This document shows, piece after piece, positions 1 to 6,464 of a stretch of DNA of 16,000 nucleotides. The notes under the pieces are model-generated. The model was not told the DNA's origin, ran no database searches, and saw only the letters and a program-made list of their open reading frames with translations. Source of the DNA: Candidatus Parvarchaeota archaeon. Lineage in GTDB: Archaea > Nanobdellota > Nanobdellia > Parvarchaeales > Parvarchaeaceae. The first letter of the stretch is position 1, and each line of letters opens with the position of its first letter. The position numbers and the translations under genes are program-made. Location: contig DAHXLI010000048.1 of NCBI GenBank assembly GCA_027366075.1, positions 1 to 16,000 on the forward strand, in the 5' to 3' direction.

Positions 1-578
1 TCCATTATTGCCGGTTTGACTAGTCCGAATCGGTTTTTCTTCACGATGTCCTTTACTTTTCCCGAGAGCTCGAAATCCTGCGGTTTTTTTACCACCTTAA
101 GGCCGCCGTGATAAAGGTCTGTAAGATATGGCTGTATGTCTTTCCCCCTGAATTTTTTTATTATGTCCTCCGCGGAGAACGAATCTTTATAGTCGCCAAA
201 ATTTGGCCTCAGTTCATTTGAAACAAGGTTTATGTTCGTAGTCTTGCCGATGCCGTTTCGTCCTATCAGTCCAACTACCTTCTTTTCCACCGGAGTCGCT
301 ATGTTGAAGGTCCTAAAGCTGTTTAAACCGTATTGAAAAGTTATCTCCTTGGCCATTTCATCGGGCAGATTTATCACCCTTATCGCGTCAAATGGGCATC
401 TTTTAACGCATATGCCGCAAGCTATGCAAAGGCTTTCTGATATCGCGGCCTTTTTATTTTCCCGAGGGTATACGGTCTCCTTGAAGCCTTCTCTTACTAC
501 AGGACATACTTCCGCGCATATGTAATCACAATTATCGGGAGCTTCGCACTCGCTCTCTTTTATTACTGCAATCCTCAT
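1..578 (-). CDS. ABCE1/Rli1 ribosome-recycling ATPase, N-terminal part (cut by window edge)
   Basis: This is the first 192 residues of ABCE1 (RNase L inhibitor homologue), the iron-sulfur ABC ATPase that splits ribosomes after termination in archaea and eukaryotes. The frame is open from the ATG at 578 to the window edge, so about two thirds of the usual roughly 590-residue protein lies outside. Two 4Fe-4S clusters are supported by Cys11, Cys17, Cys21, Cys25 and by a ferredoxin motif CIACGICVKRCP (Cys51, 54, 57, 61). The first nucleotide-binding domain starts near residue 80 with a Walker A, GRNGIGKTT (about 106-114), and the family motif VVKKPQ follows. The usual Pro/Thr of the family loop (GPNGIGKS) is Arg here. 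The gene is divergent from the TIM-barrel gene at 702. Identification is very secure; the missing remainder cannot be judged. Confidence 0.95.
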   Translation of the reverse strand, partial: MRIAVIKESECEAPDNCDYICAEVCPVVREGFKETVYPRENKKAAISESLCIACGICVKRCPFDAIRVINLPDEMAKEITFQYGLNSFRTFNIATPVEKKVVGLIGRNGIGKTTNINLVSNELRPNFGDYKDSFSAEDIIKKFRGKDIQPYLTDLYHGGLKVVKKPQDFELSGKVKDIVKKNRFGLVKPAIM

Positions 579-596
579 TTTAGAAGTGGCATTTTC

Positions 597-602
597 ATAT
601 AA
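597..602 (-). promoter_or_regulatory. Weak TATA-like element upstream of the ABCE1 gene
   Basis: Reading on the minus strand, TTATAT is centred about 21 bases before the ABCE1 ATG, compatible with a very short or absent leader. An alternative AT-rich element (TTTTAATA, near 631-638) lies about 56 bases upstream and would give a roughly 30-base leader. Neither is decisive. Confidence 0.35.
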
Positions 603-672
603 CGTTATTCTTAGATATTGAAGCCCCAGGTATTAAAACCTCGTTTCTTCACAAGTAAGCTGCCTAAAGAGA

Positions 673-680
673 TTAATATT
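673..680 (+). promoter_or_regulatory. TATA box of the TIM-barrel/nucleotidyltransferase unit
   Basis: TTAATATT is centred 25-26 bases before the ATG at 702, the distance expected between an archaeal TATA box and the transcription start. It therefore predicts a leaderless transcript; no Shine-Dalgarno-like sequence precedes the ATG. Confidence 0.6.
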
Positions 681-701
681 GCATGAAATCTTAACAACTA
701 T

Positions 702-2381
702 ATGACAGAATACAGGTTAAATAACAAGTTCAATGACGCGTTCAAACAGGCGGCCTTTGGCGTTTCGATAGGCGAAAACAACCAGCTTGCTGAATTTGCA
801 AAGGCGTTAAGATCTGGTTCGCAGATGGCCGAGGTAGATCTTGCAAGCTTATACGGGTTTACTGGCAATGGCGCATCAGCCGAAAAGCTTGGAAAAACCG
901 AGAGAGAAGCTTTAGGAAATCTGGCCAAGGTAAGCGATGCCGACCTTAGCATACACGCCCCCTGGTCTATAAACTTCTCGGGTATAAATCCCGAATCCGG
1001 TCAAAAAGACCCCCAGTATCAGGCTCTGATGAAGAATGAGATGAAAGCGGCGATAGGTTTTGCCGATGACGTAAGCAAGTCAATGGGCAGAAGAAACATG
1101 CCGATAATTTTCCATGCCGCTTCAGATAATTTCGGGAATCCCGACACGAGTACAAAGATAATCGCTTACGATTCAGAAGCTCAAAAGGTCGTTCCCATAC
1201 CTACACGAATAAATATGACTAAAGACGCATTCAGACAGGTGTATGGCGAGGAAGAATTTAATAAAATTGCAGAGGGGTTAAAAACAACAGAAGATGGCAA
1301 GATGCTGATTCTTTCTCCAGATGCGGCAATGGAGACGCATAAAAACGACGAACGAAGACAATTAGTCCAGCAACAATCAAACTTGGGGATCCAAAAAAGA
1401 AATTTAGAAATGCAAAAAATCCAGATTGCGAGGGACTTGGCAGAGGCCTCACTCCAAGGCGAAACCGCCGAAATAGCAAGGCTATCAAAAGACAAGTCAA
1501 CATTTGACGAACAAATCAAAGACCTCGAAACAAGTACGCGTTTTTTGGATTTCCAAGTGTCTAATATAGACAAAAAATATGTAAAGTTCAACGAAATTGC
1601 GCCAAATTTGGCAGCAGAAGGCGTAAGAGACGCGGCAATCATGTCCGCAAAAAGTTTAACAAAACCGATGGTCCTCGTCGAGAACACTATGAGACCAGAT
1701 ATGTCATTGAGCAAGCCTGCAGACGTAGCCAGAACCGTAGAACAGGCCAGGAGACTATTTGTGGAAGCTGCCATCAAAGATCCAAAGCTGGAGCTATCCA
1801 GAGGAGACGCAGAAGAGTTAAGCAAAGAGATTATAGGCGTAAACCTTGATGTCGGACACTTAAACCTGTTCAAATCTTACGGCAAGACAAACAGAGATAT
1901 AATAAACATGCTTACAGAAACAGGGAAGCTGGATGACCAGACTAGAGTAAGCATAGCGGATTACGTGAAAAGATATCACCTTAATGACAATATGGGAAAT
2001 ACGGATGCGCACCTTCCATTAGGCGAGGGGACTACACCAGTTAAAGAGATATTTGAGACGTTGAAGAATGCCGGCGTAGAAGCTCCTGCAATAATGGAAG
2101 TGTTTGGGGGCCTTGGTGGTCTAGATGCCGGACAAGTCCAATCGCTAGAATACATGGGCGCGCCGCTTTTTGGGGATACCCCGTACAAAAGTCTTCCAGC
2201 ATATGCAGGAGTACCATATTCTTCGATAATAGGAGATTACGCTAATTATTCACAGCTAGGCTTAAGAAACGATTTCTTGGCTTACGGTGGATTTACAGGT
2301 CTTTCGCCTATCTTGGGGGGCGGATACATGGAAAACAATAAAGGAGGTGGCGGTGGGTTCTCAGGCGCACCGATGGTTTGA
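702..2381 (+). CDS. Endonuclease IV/xylose isomerase-like TIM-barrel protein with coiled-coil insertion
   Basis: A 559-residue protein of the AP endonuclease 2/xylose isomerase-like TIM-barrel superfamily. The metal-ligand motifs occur in order: SIHAPW (His85), IIFHAA (His138), LVENT (Glu327), LDVGH (Asp383, His386), HLND (His426), DAHLPLGEG (Asp435, His437, Glu442) and IMEV (Glu466). A full zinc site like that of endonuclease IV is therefore plausible, as an AP endonuclease or a sugar-phosphate isomerase/epimerase. The protein is about twice the usual 280 residues: residues roughly 165-300 form an insertion whose 215-295 segment is rich in Gln, Lys, Glu and heptad-like hydrophobics, suggesting a coiled coil. 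The C-terminus is a Tyr/Gly-rich tail ending with a run of five glycines. The nucleotidyltransferase gene starts one base after its stop. Superfamily is secure; the reaction is not known. Confidence 0.75.
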   Translation: MTEYRLNNKFNDAFKQAAFGVSIGENNQLAEFAKALRSGSQMAEVDLASLYGFTGNGASAEKLGKTEREALGNLAKVSDADLSIHAPWSINFSGINPESGQKDPQYQALMKNEMKAAIGFADDVSKSMGRRNMPIIFHAASDNFGNPDTSTKIIAYDSEAQKVVPIPTRINMTKDAFRQVYGEEEFNKIAEGLKTTEDGKMLILSPDAAMETHKNDERRQLVQQQSNLGIQKRNLEMQKIQIARDLAEASLQGETAEIARLSKDKSTFDEQIKDLETSTRFLDFQVSNIDKKYVKFNEIAPNLAAEGVRDAAIMSAKSLTKPMVLVENTMRPDMSLSKPADVARTVEQARRLFVEAAIKDPKLELSRGDAEELSKEIIGVNLDVGHLNLFKSYGKTNRDIINMLTETGKLDDQTRVSIADYVKRYHLNDNMGNTDAHLPLGEGTTPVKEIFETLKNAGVEAPAIMEVFGGLGGLDAGQVQSLEYMGAPLFGDTPYKSLPAYAGVPYSSIIGDYANYSQLGLRNDFLAYGGFTGLSPILGGGYMENNKGGGGGFSGAPMV

Positions 2382-2382
2382 T

Positions 2383-3171
2383 ATGGATGAAAACAATGAA
2401 AAAGGAAAATTAGTCCTAAAGGGTTACGACGCAGCTTTTAAGTTTGCGAAAAGCATATTCGGGAAATACCCTAAAATCATAAAGACTATAGTCCTTTTTG
2501 GGTCATACAGCAAAGGAAAAGAGACGGAACAAAGCGATGTCGACTTGATGGTAGTAATGGACGACCTTTTGAATGACCTAGAGAATAAAAATATCCTCGG
2601 GACTTTCTATGGAGACGTAGACGCTCTGCTAAACGAAGAAAAATCCATAAAGCTGCATATCAACTTTGTCACGCTCACCGCTTTCTGGAGAGGCGTATTG
2701 GCCGCAGACCCGGTATCGGTCAACGTTTTGAAATATGGCGTCCCTCTGATAGATACCGGCTACTTTGAACCGCTACAGGTCTTATTAAATCGGGGAGAAA
2801 TAAAACCTACAGAAGAGTCGATATACGCTGCCCTTTCCAGAAGCCAGCTTTATACCGATTCGGCAAGGTTAAGGATGGCAGGCGCGGTAACAGACTTGTA
2901 TTGGTCGGTAATAAATTCTGCACAAGCAGTCATAATGAGACAGGGAGAAGTGCCTCCGTCACCCGAAACGATAAGCGCGCTTTTGGAATCTCTGCAGAGG
3001 ATGCATCTTATCAATAATGAGGACATTCTAACATTCAACGATATATTCGCCCTGGGCAAAAAATTATTGCACGGCGAGAAGCTTGATATAACTGGAGCAG
3101 ACGTCGATAAAATATTATCAAAGGGCGTCAGATTTAACGAAAAAATGATCAAACTAGTAGAGAACAAGTGA
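2383..3171 (+). CDS. MNT-type nucleotidyltransferase with helical (HEPN-like) C-terminal half
   Basis: A 262-residue protein with an N-terminal Pol-beta-superfamily nucleotidyltransferase domain. The LFGSYSKGK motif (Gly40-Ser41) is followed by SDVDLMVV (Asp52, Asp54), the two metal-binding acidic residues. The third carboxylate usually found on the next strand is not obvious; LHINFV occupies that stretch. Residues about 140-262 are helical and look HEPN-like, but no clear RxxxxH RNase motif is visible, so a toxin role is not supported. The frame is open further upstream to 2287, but that would overlap the preceding gene by 95 bases; the ATG at 2383, one base after that gene's TGA, fits operon-style coupling better. 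It ends directly against the convergent VIT1-like gene. Substrate unknown; transfer of a nucleotide to protein, RNA or a small molecule are all possible. Confidence 0.7.
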   Translation: MDENNEKGKLVLKGYDAAFKFAKSIFGKYPKIIKTIVLFGSYSKGKETEQSDVDLMVVMDDLLNDLENKNILGTFYGDVDALLNEEKSIKLHINFVTLTAFWRGVLAADPVSVNVLKYGVPLIDTGYFEPLQVLLNRGEIKPTEESIYAALSRSQLYTDSARLRMAGAVTDLYWSVINSAQAVIMRQGEVPPSPETISALLESLQRMHLINNEDILTFNDIFALGKKLLHGEKLDITGADVDKILSKGVRFNEKMIKLVENK

Positions 3172-3723
3172 TTATAATACTATACTAAGAATAAACCCTA
3201 CCAGCGTACTAAGCGCAGCTATCGCGATGCCTATTCCTATGGTTTTTAGCCCAGCCATTATTTTTTCGTGCAGTTCCTCTTCGTTATAAGAGCCTATAAA
3301 GCCGAGCACGATGAGGCTGATTGCAAGTGAGATTATACTTGCAGGTAATATGCCGCTTTGGCCGTTTAGATAAAATGTGGCGTAAGGCGCCAATACTATA
3401 AGGCTGCCTATCATGGTGAAGAGGAAACTTCTGAAAGCATAGCCGATGTTCTTCTTAGCCTTGCCTTTAGTGATCTTATTAGGTTTGTATTCTTTTAGAA
3501 AGAGGGCTTCCCTGTATTCGAGCATTTGTTGCCCGGTCGCGAAGTTTTCAGCATTGTAAGTCGCGAACATGTTCGATAATGCGCCGGTTATCCCGACAAG
3601 TAGTATCGAAGCAAATGTAAGGCTGTATGTATGGAAAAAAGAAACGCCGAGAGAAAGGCCTATCCCCAAGAAGAGGCCATCGCTTAAACCTAAGATAGTA
3701 TATCTTAATCTAGCTTTTTCCAT
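3172..3723 (-). CDS. VIT1/CCC1-like integral membrane protein, probable metal transporter
   Basis: A 183-residue membrane protein with about five hydrophobic helices (roughly residues 12-29, 34-53, 99-118, 125-144, 160-182). The first helix carries GLSDGLFLGIG, which resembles the GLSDGL signature of the VIT1/CCC1 iron/manganese transporter family, and the loop after helix 2 has acidic residues (NAEN, EYREAL) where the family has its metal-binding loop. That loop is shorter than in plant or yeast VIT1. The ATG at 3723 overlaps the end of the DUF211 gene by 14 bases, so the two are almost certainly translated from one message. Export of iron or manganese is the family expectation; the ion cannot be read from the sequence. 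Confidence 0.65.
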   Translation of the reverse strand: MEKARLRYTILGLSDGLFLGIGLSLGVSFFHTYSLTFASILLVGITGALSNMFATYNAENFATGQQMLEYREALFLKEYKPNKITKGKAKKNIGYAFRSFLFTMIGSLIVLAPYATFYLNGQSGILPASIISLAISLIVLGFIGSYNEEELHEKIMAGLKTIGIGIAIAALSTLVGFILSIVL

Positions 3724-3976
3724 GGGACGCTACTGTTACTTCGTCCAAGCTGTCTATCACCGCGCCACGCTCCTTCATCGCTTTTTGGACACCGTGGAAA
3801 TCAATTTTGCCGCCTTCGATTATTATCTTAAGGCCTTCGGTCCTTATATCGACTTCCTCGACTTTTATGGAAACAGCGCCGTTTTTCACGTTTTTTGATA
3901 TATCAGAAGCAAGGTCAATTATATTGTATTCACCAACGGGCTTTACCGCATCGATAACTAGTCTGTTTAAATGCAT
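3710..3976 (-). CDS. DUF211 family protein
   Basis: An 88-residue soluble protein matching the archaeal DUF211 (COG1888) pattern: an N-terminal strand LNRLVIDAVKP, a central EVDIRTEGLKIIIEG segment, and a C-terminal block ending in VIDSLDEVTVA. These give the ferredoxin-like alternation of strands and helices expected for a small ACT-like oligomeric domain. The function of DUF211 is not established. Its 14-base overlap with the downstream VIT1-like transporter gene suggests a shared role, for example metal sensing or control of the transporter, which is inference. A TATA-like box lies about 30 bases before the ATG. Confidence 0.75.
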   Translation of the reverse strand: MHLNRLVIDAVKPVGEYNIIDLASDISKNVKNGAVSIKVEEVDIRTEGLKIIIEGGKIDFHGVQKAMKERGAVIDSLDEVTVASHGKS

Positions 3977-4003
3977 ATGTTAATGATTTATAATCTTTTT
4001 ACG

Positions 4004-4010
4004 TATAAAT
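4004..4010 (-). promoter_or_regulatory. TATA box of the DUF211/VIT1-like unit
   Basis: On the minus strand ATTTATA is centred about 30 bases before the DUF211 start, allowing a leader of only a few bases. A second AT-rich stretch near 3985-3994 is too close to the start to serve this role. Confidence 0.45.
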
Positions 4011-4051
4011 ATGTTGATTAAAATAAAGAAATCCATTGGCTAAAAGAAACA

Positions 4052-4059
4052 TTTAAATA
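4052..4059 (+). promoter_or_regulatory. TATA box of the pilin-like gene
   Basis: TTTAAATA is centred 25-26 bases before the ATG at 4081, preceded by an A-rich BRE-like stretch (AGAAACA). It predicts a leaderless transcript and drives the gene block that starts here. Confidence 0.65.
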
Positions 4060-4080
4060 TACCGGATAGGTCATATCAAT

Positions 4081-4440
4081 ATGAGTATGTCAAAAAAGGC
4101 ACAAGGGCTTCCCATTAATACAATAATACTGATTGCTATAGGACTCTTGATACTTGTGCTTTTCATAACGTTCGTTTTAGGCGGATTCAAAGGCGTCGGT
4201 GGCGCAACAAATTCAAATGCAGCTGCAGAACAAGCATTCGCAGGTCAATGTTCTACTGCATGTTCAGAAGCAAATACGGCTGGTACTCTAGCAACGTGGT
4301 GTTCGTATCCTAATAGTTCAGTAACTGATTCAGCCGGTGCGCCGTACAGTTGCGGTACCGTACCAGGTGGAACTTCATCATGTGTTGTCAGCGGAGTAAC
4401 TTATACGTGGACATCCACAAGCTGTATAGCCGACAGATAA
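4081..4440 (+). CDS. Cysteine-rich pilin-like protein with class III signal sequence
   Basis: A 119-residue protein built like an archaeal type IV pilin or archaellin. A short basic leader MSMSKKA is followed by QGLPINT and a strongly hydrophobic helix (about residues 12-34). Archaeal prepilin peptidases cut just before such helices; the probable site is Ala7/Gln8. After the helix comes a low-complexity region rich in Gly, Ala, Ser and Thr, with six cysteines (57, 61, 74, 91, 101, 115), an even number compatible with three disulfides in an extracellular domain. An alternative in-frame ATG is codon 3. The neighbour at 4455 is also membrane-anchored and extracellular. It could be the main or minor subunit of a surface filament; without neighbouring motor genes the filament type cannot be named. 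Confidence 0.65.
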   Translation: MSMSKKAQGLPINTIILIAIGLLILVLFITFVLGGFKGVGGATNSNAAAEQAFAGQCSTACSEANTAGTLATWCSYPNSSVTDSAGAPYSCGTVPGGTSSCVVSGVTYTWTSTSCIADR

Positions 4441-4454
4441 AATTATTCTAAGAT

Positions 4455-5084
4455 ATGAATAGTTCAAAGAGTAATAACTTTGCTTTAAGCATAGCAAGCG
4501 TGGTTTTTATTGTTTTGGTTGTCATAGGGGTTTTCTATGTATTCAGCAGGCATATAGTGCTCGTAAACGTTTGTTCCGGCAATGAAACGCTCATAGCGCT
4601 GAGCTCCGGGCCTTCCTGTTATCCAAATATATACGATACCGTCATAGCCAACGGTACTCCATATTCCCTCAACTCTTCGATAGCCGTGTCTGGTGGAAAA
4701 TCGATACCTTTGGATTTCAGATTTATCGGCGACAATCCATTATTGTATATCTGGAACCAGAACGAGACCGAAACAGGCTCCTATGCGTTCCTTACGATCC
4801 CTGACACGTTCAAGGTGCACATGCAGTATACATCTTCCGTCGCGACCGAGTTCATAGTAATGACTAGCGCACAATATGTGCAGTGGGTAAACTCTGGAGA
4901 AACTTCTAATTCAAACGTATATTCTATCACCGGCACGTCAATATCGGTATGGTTCAATGATAGTGCTGGCTGCGCGGGTTACGTGGCAGTCGTAAAAGCT
5001 CAATCTGGCAACGGGTTCACGATATACCCCAATGAAACCGCCCTTTACGACCCAGCATCGAAAGCTACCGGCGTCTGCGCTTGA
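4455..5084 (+). CDS. Membrane-anchored extracellular protein of unknown function
   Basis: I do not recognise a family. The 209-residue product has one N-terminal hydrophobic helix (about residues 10-30) after a short leader with a single lysine, followed by a beta-rich domain. Features pointing outside the cell are four cysteines (40, 55, 173, 208) and six N-glycosylation sequons (NET at 43, NGT at 66, NSS at 73, NET at 103, NDS at 168, NET at 193). The ATG lies only 14 bases after the stop of the pilin-like gene, with no TATA box at the right distance, so the two are probably one transcript. No prepilin-peptidase motif is evident, so the helix is likely a signal anchor. It could be a minor surface subunit or a cell-envelope adhesin. 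Confidence 0.55.
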   Translation: MNSSKSNNFALSIASVVFIVLVVIGVFYVFSRHIVLVNVCSGNETLIALSSGPSCYPNIYDTVIANGTPYSLNSSIAVSGGKSIPLDFRFIGDNPLLYIWNQNETETGSYAFLTIPDTFKVHMQYTSSVATEFIVMTSAQYVQWVNSGETSNSNVYSITGTSISVWFNDSAGCAGYVAVVKAQSGNGFTIYPNETALYDPASKATGVCA

Positions 5085-5102
5085 AACGCAAACGAAAGTC
5101 AG

Positions 5103-5110
5103 TTTTAAAT
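5103..5110 (+). promoter_or_regulatory. TATA box upstream of the gene at 5133
   Basis: TTTTAAAT is centred about 26 bases before the ATG at 5133, again the leaderless spacing. It gives the cytoplasmic part of the block its own possible promoter, separate from the pilin-like gene's. Confidence 0.6.
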
Positions 5111-5132
5111 TCTTGTAGATGTATTAACTGCT

Positions 5133-5750
5133 ATGGAAATGAACGTTTTTGAAGCCGTAAATGAGATCAAGAAATTCTACGACGGCAACAGTTCCTTGTT
5201 AAACCTTAAGGGGCTTATAGCCGCAAAAAAACTAGATATAAATCTAGAATACTTAGACGGGGCGGTAAAGGTAAAGGTGCTTCACCCCTTAAGAATTTAC
5301 GTAGACGAGATATACAAGATACTCTTAAGGCTTTATATGGTGAATTCTACGGAACTTACGGTAGAGTTCATGACCGACGGCAAGCATAAAAGCGTTTCTA
5401 AGAGATTCGGGGCGGATGAGGACATAAAAGAAACCATATCAGACCTCCTCGAGTTGCCACACGAGCAGCTTCTCGATGTCATAATCGACACCGAATACTT
5501 CAAGCTTGTTGCGGTAAAAGACCTTAGCGACACGGTTTCTATAATAATGAAAAAAGGTGACCAGAAAGCCCTATTCAGGAGCTTGCTGAATTATCTTTTT
5601 CCTTTCATCAACGTAACGGTCGAGAAATTTGCAAAAGAAGAGATAATATTCAACTGGCAGAATGATGAGTTGATTGTCGACGTAGCACTAACCGTCGATG
5701 GCGCTTCTATAGGGGTAAAGTCTAAGAAGGTAAAACTCCTCGGAATATGA
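5133..5750 (+). CDS. Unknown soluble protein coupled to KaiC-like gene
   Basis: I do not recognise this 205-residue protein. It has no signal peptide or membrane helix and alternates predicted strands and helices, rich in Val, Ile, Leu, Lys, Asp and Glu, without cysteine. Its stop overlaps the start of the next gene as ATGA (5747-5750), the classic sign of translational coupling, so it is likely made in a fixed ratio with the KaiC-like protein and may bind it. Two similar-sized halves, each with a strand-rich stretch followed by a helical stretch, hint at a repeat, but I cannot show this by eye. Partner or adaptor in the GTPase/Roadblock module is the contextual inference. Confidence 0.5.
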   Translation: MEMNVFEAVNEIKKFYDGNSSLLNLKGLIAAKKLDINLEYLDGAVKVKVLHPLRIYVDEIYKILLRLYMVNSTELTVEFMTDGKHKSVSKRFGADEDIKETISDLLELPHEQLLDVIIDTEYFKLVAVKDLSDTVSIIMKKGDQKALFRSLLNYLFPFINVTVEKFAKEEIIFNWQNDELIVDVALTVDGASIGVKSKKVKLLGI

Positions 5751-6415
5751 CAGGCATCATGACAGGATACCCCTCTTTTAATTCGTTGACTGGCGGGCTA
5801 GACATAAGAAAGACATACCTTATAAGCGGGAACAAAGAAAGTGGCAAAGAGGACTTTAGCTATCGGCTTGCCGCTTCTGCGCTCGGCGGGAAACTTGCGG
5901 TGGTATATATAACGACCAATAAATCTAATACAGAACTTCTTTCTGAGTTCGCTTCTAGAAGTCTTAATATCGCGCAATATCTCGGCGTCAGCATGAAAAT
6001 AGTGGACGACTACATAAGAAACGTATCGCCGCAGGCGACAGATAATAATTATACAAAAGTGCTCAATGGGCCATTGGACCTCACTGGGCTTTCCGTTGCA
6101 TTGTCAGCTATAAACAGCGATATGTCAAAAGATGGTAAGACAATAATAAACATATTCGATTCTATATCGTCACTTCTTTTGTACAATAATCCAGTGACCA
6201 TGTTTAGGTTCCTCCAATTCATCTGCGGCCGCGCTAAGATGTCCGGGGTCACGACGCTTTTTCTTTTGGATGAACAAATGCATACGTCGAGCGTAAACGA
6301 AACTATCCGATCTTTAGCAGACAGCATAATATCGCTGAAACTGGAAGGCGGAAAACGCTATTTCACCGTTTCGGGAATCGCAAAAGAGGTACTAGAATGG
6401 GCACCCTTAGCTTGA
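5747..6415 (+). CDS. KaiC/RecA-like protein with degenerate Walker A
   Basis: A 222-residue single-domain protein of the KaiC/FlaH branch of RecA-like ATPases. The start TGYPSFNSLTGGLD mirrors the family opening (TGIPGLDELLGGG), followed by a strand and the P-loop position SGNKESGKEDF (about 27-37). Walker A normally reads GxxxxGK[TS]; here Glu35 replaces Thr/Ser, which should weaken Mg-nucleotide binding. The Walker B strand is present as TIINIFDSISSLLL with Asp138. The start overlaps the previous stop as ATGA; an in-frame ATG at 5759 is an alternative that fits the family start well. FlaH of archaella is a comparable KaiC-like protein, which suggests a regulatory or scaffolding role. Function is inferred from fold and context only. 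Confidence 0.6.
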   Translation: MTGIMTGYPSFNSLTGGLDIRKTYLISGNKESGKEDFSYRLAASALGGKLAVVYITTNKSNTELLSEFASRSLNIAQYLGVSMKIVDDYIRNVSPQATDNNYTKVLNGPLDLTGLSVALSAINSDMSKDGKTIINIFDSISSLLLYNNPVTMFRFLQFICGRAKMSGVTTLFLLDEQMHTSSVNETIRSLADSIISLKLEGGKRYFTVSGIAKEVLEWAPLA

Positions 6416-6435
6416 TCAAAAATGGAACAAAAAAC

Positions 6436-6442
6436 GTTAAAT
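6436..6442 (+). promoter_or_regulatory. Weak TATA-like element upstream of the GTPase fusion gene
   Basis: GTTAAAT is centred about 26 bases before the ATG at 6465. The 49-base gap after the previous stop leaves room for a promoter, but the box is poor; a GGAG at 6448-6451 is rather far from the ATG to act as a ribosome-binding site. Confidence 0.3.
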
Positions 6443-6464
6443 CGCTTGGAGACAACGAACAGTT

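Noticed and set aside
1181..1873. A 230-codon minus-strand open frame opposite the TIM-barrel gene.
   Set aside because: The product is a Ser/Ile/Phe-rich antisense translation without domain logic, while the plus strand carries all the superfamily motifs; an archaeal promoter at the right distance is lacking.
2287..2382. Upstream extension of the nucleotidyltransferase by 32 codons.
   Set aside because: It would overlap the TIM-barrel coding region by 95 bases, and its residues do not resemble the family; the ATG at 2383 follows the previous stop by one base.
2383..3171. A HEPN/MNT toxin-antitoxin pair.
   Set aside because: Only one gene is present, with the catalytic nucleotidyltransferase domain; no RxxxxH HEPN RNase motif is visible and the upstream neighbour is a TIM barrel.
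3569..3898. A 109-codon plus-strand frame opposite the VIT1-like and DUF211 genes.
   Set aside because: It is antisense to two well-supported genes and its translation has no recognisable pattern.
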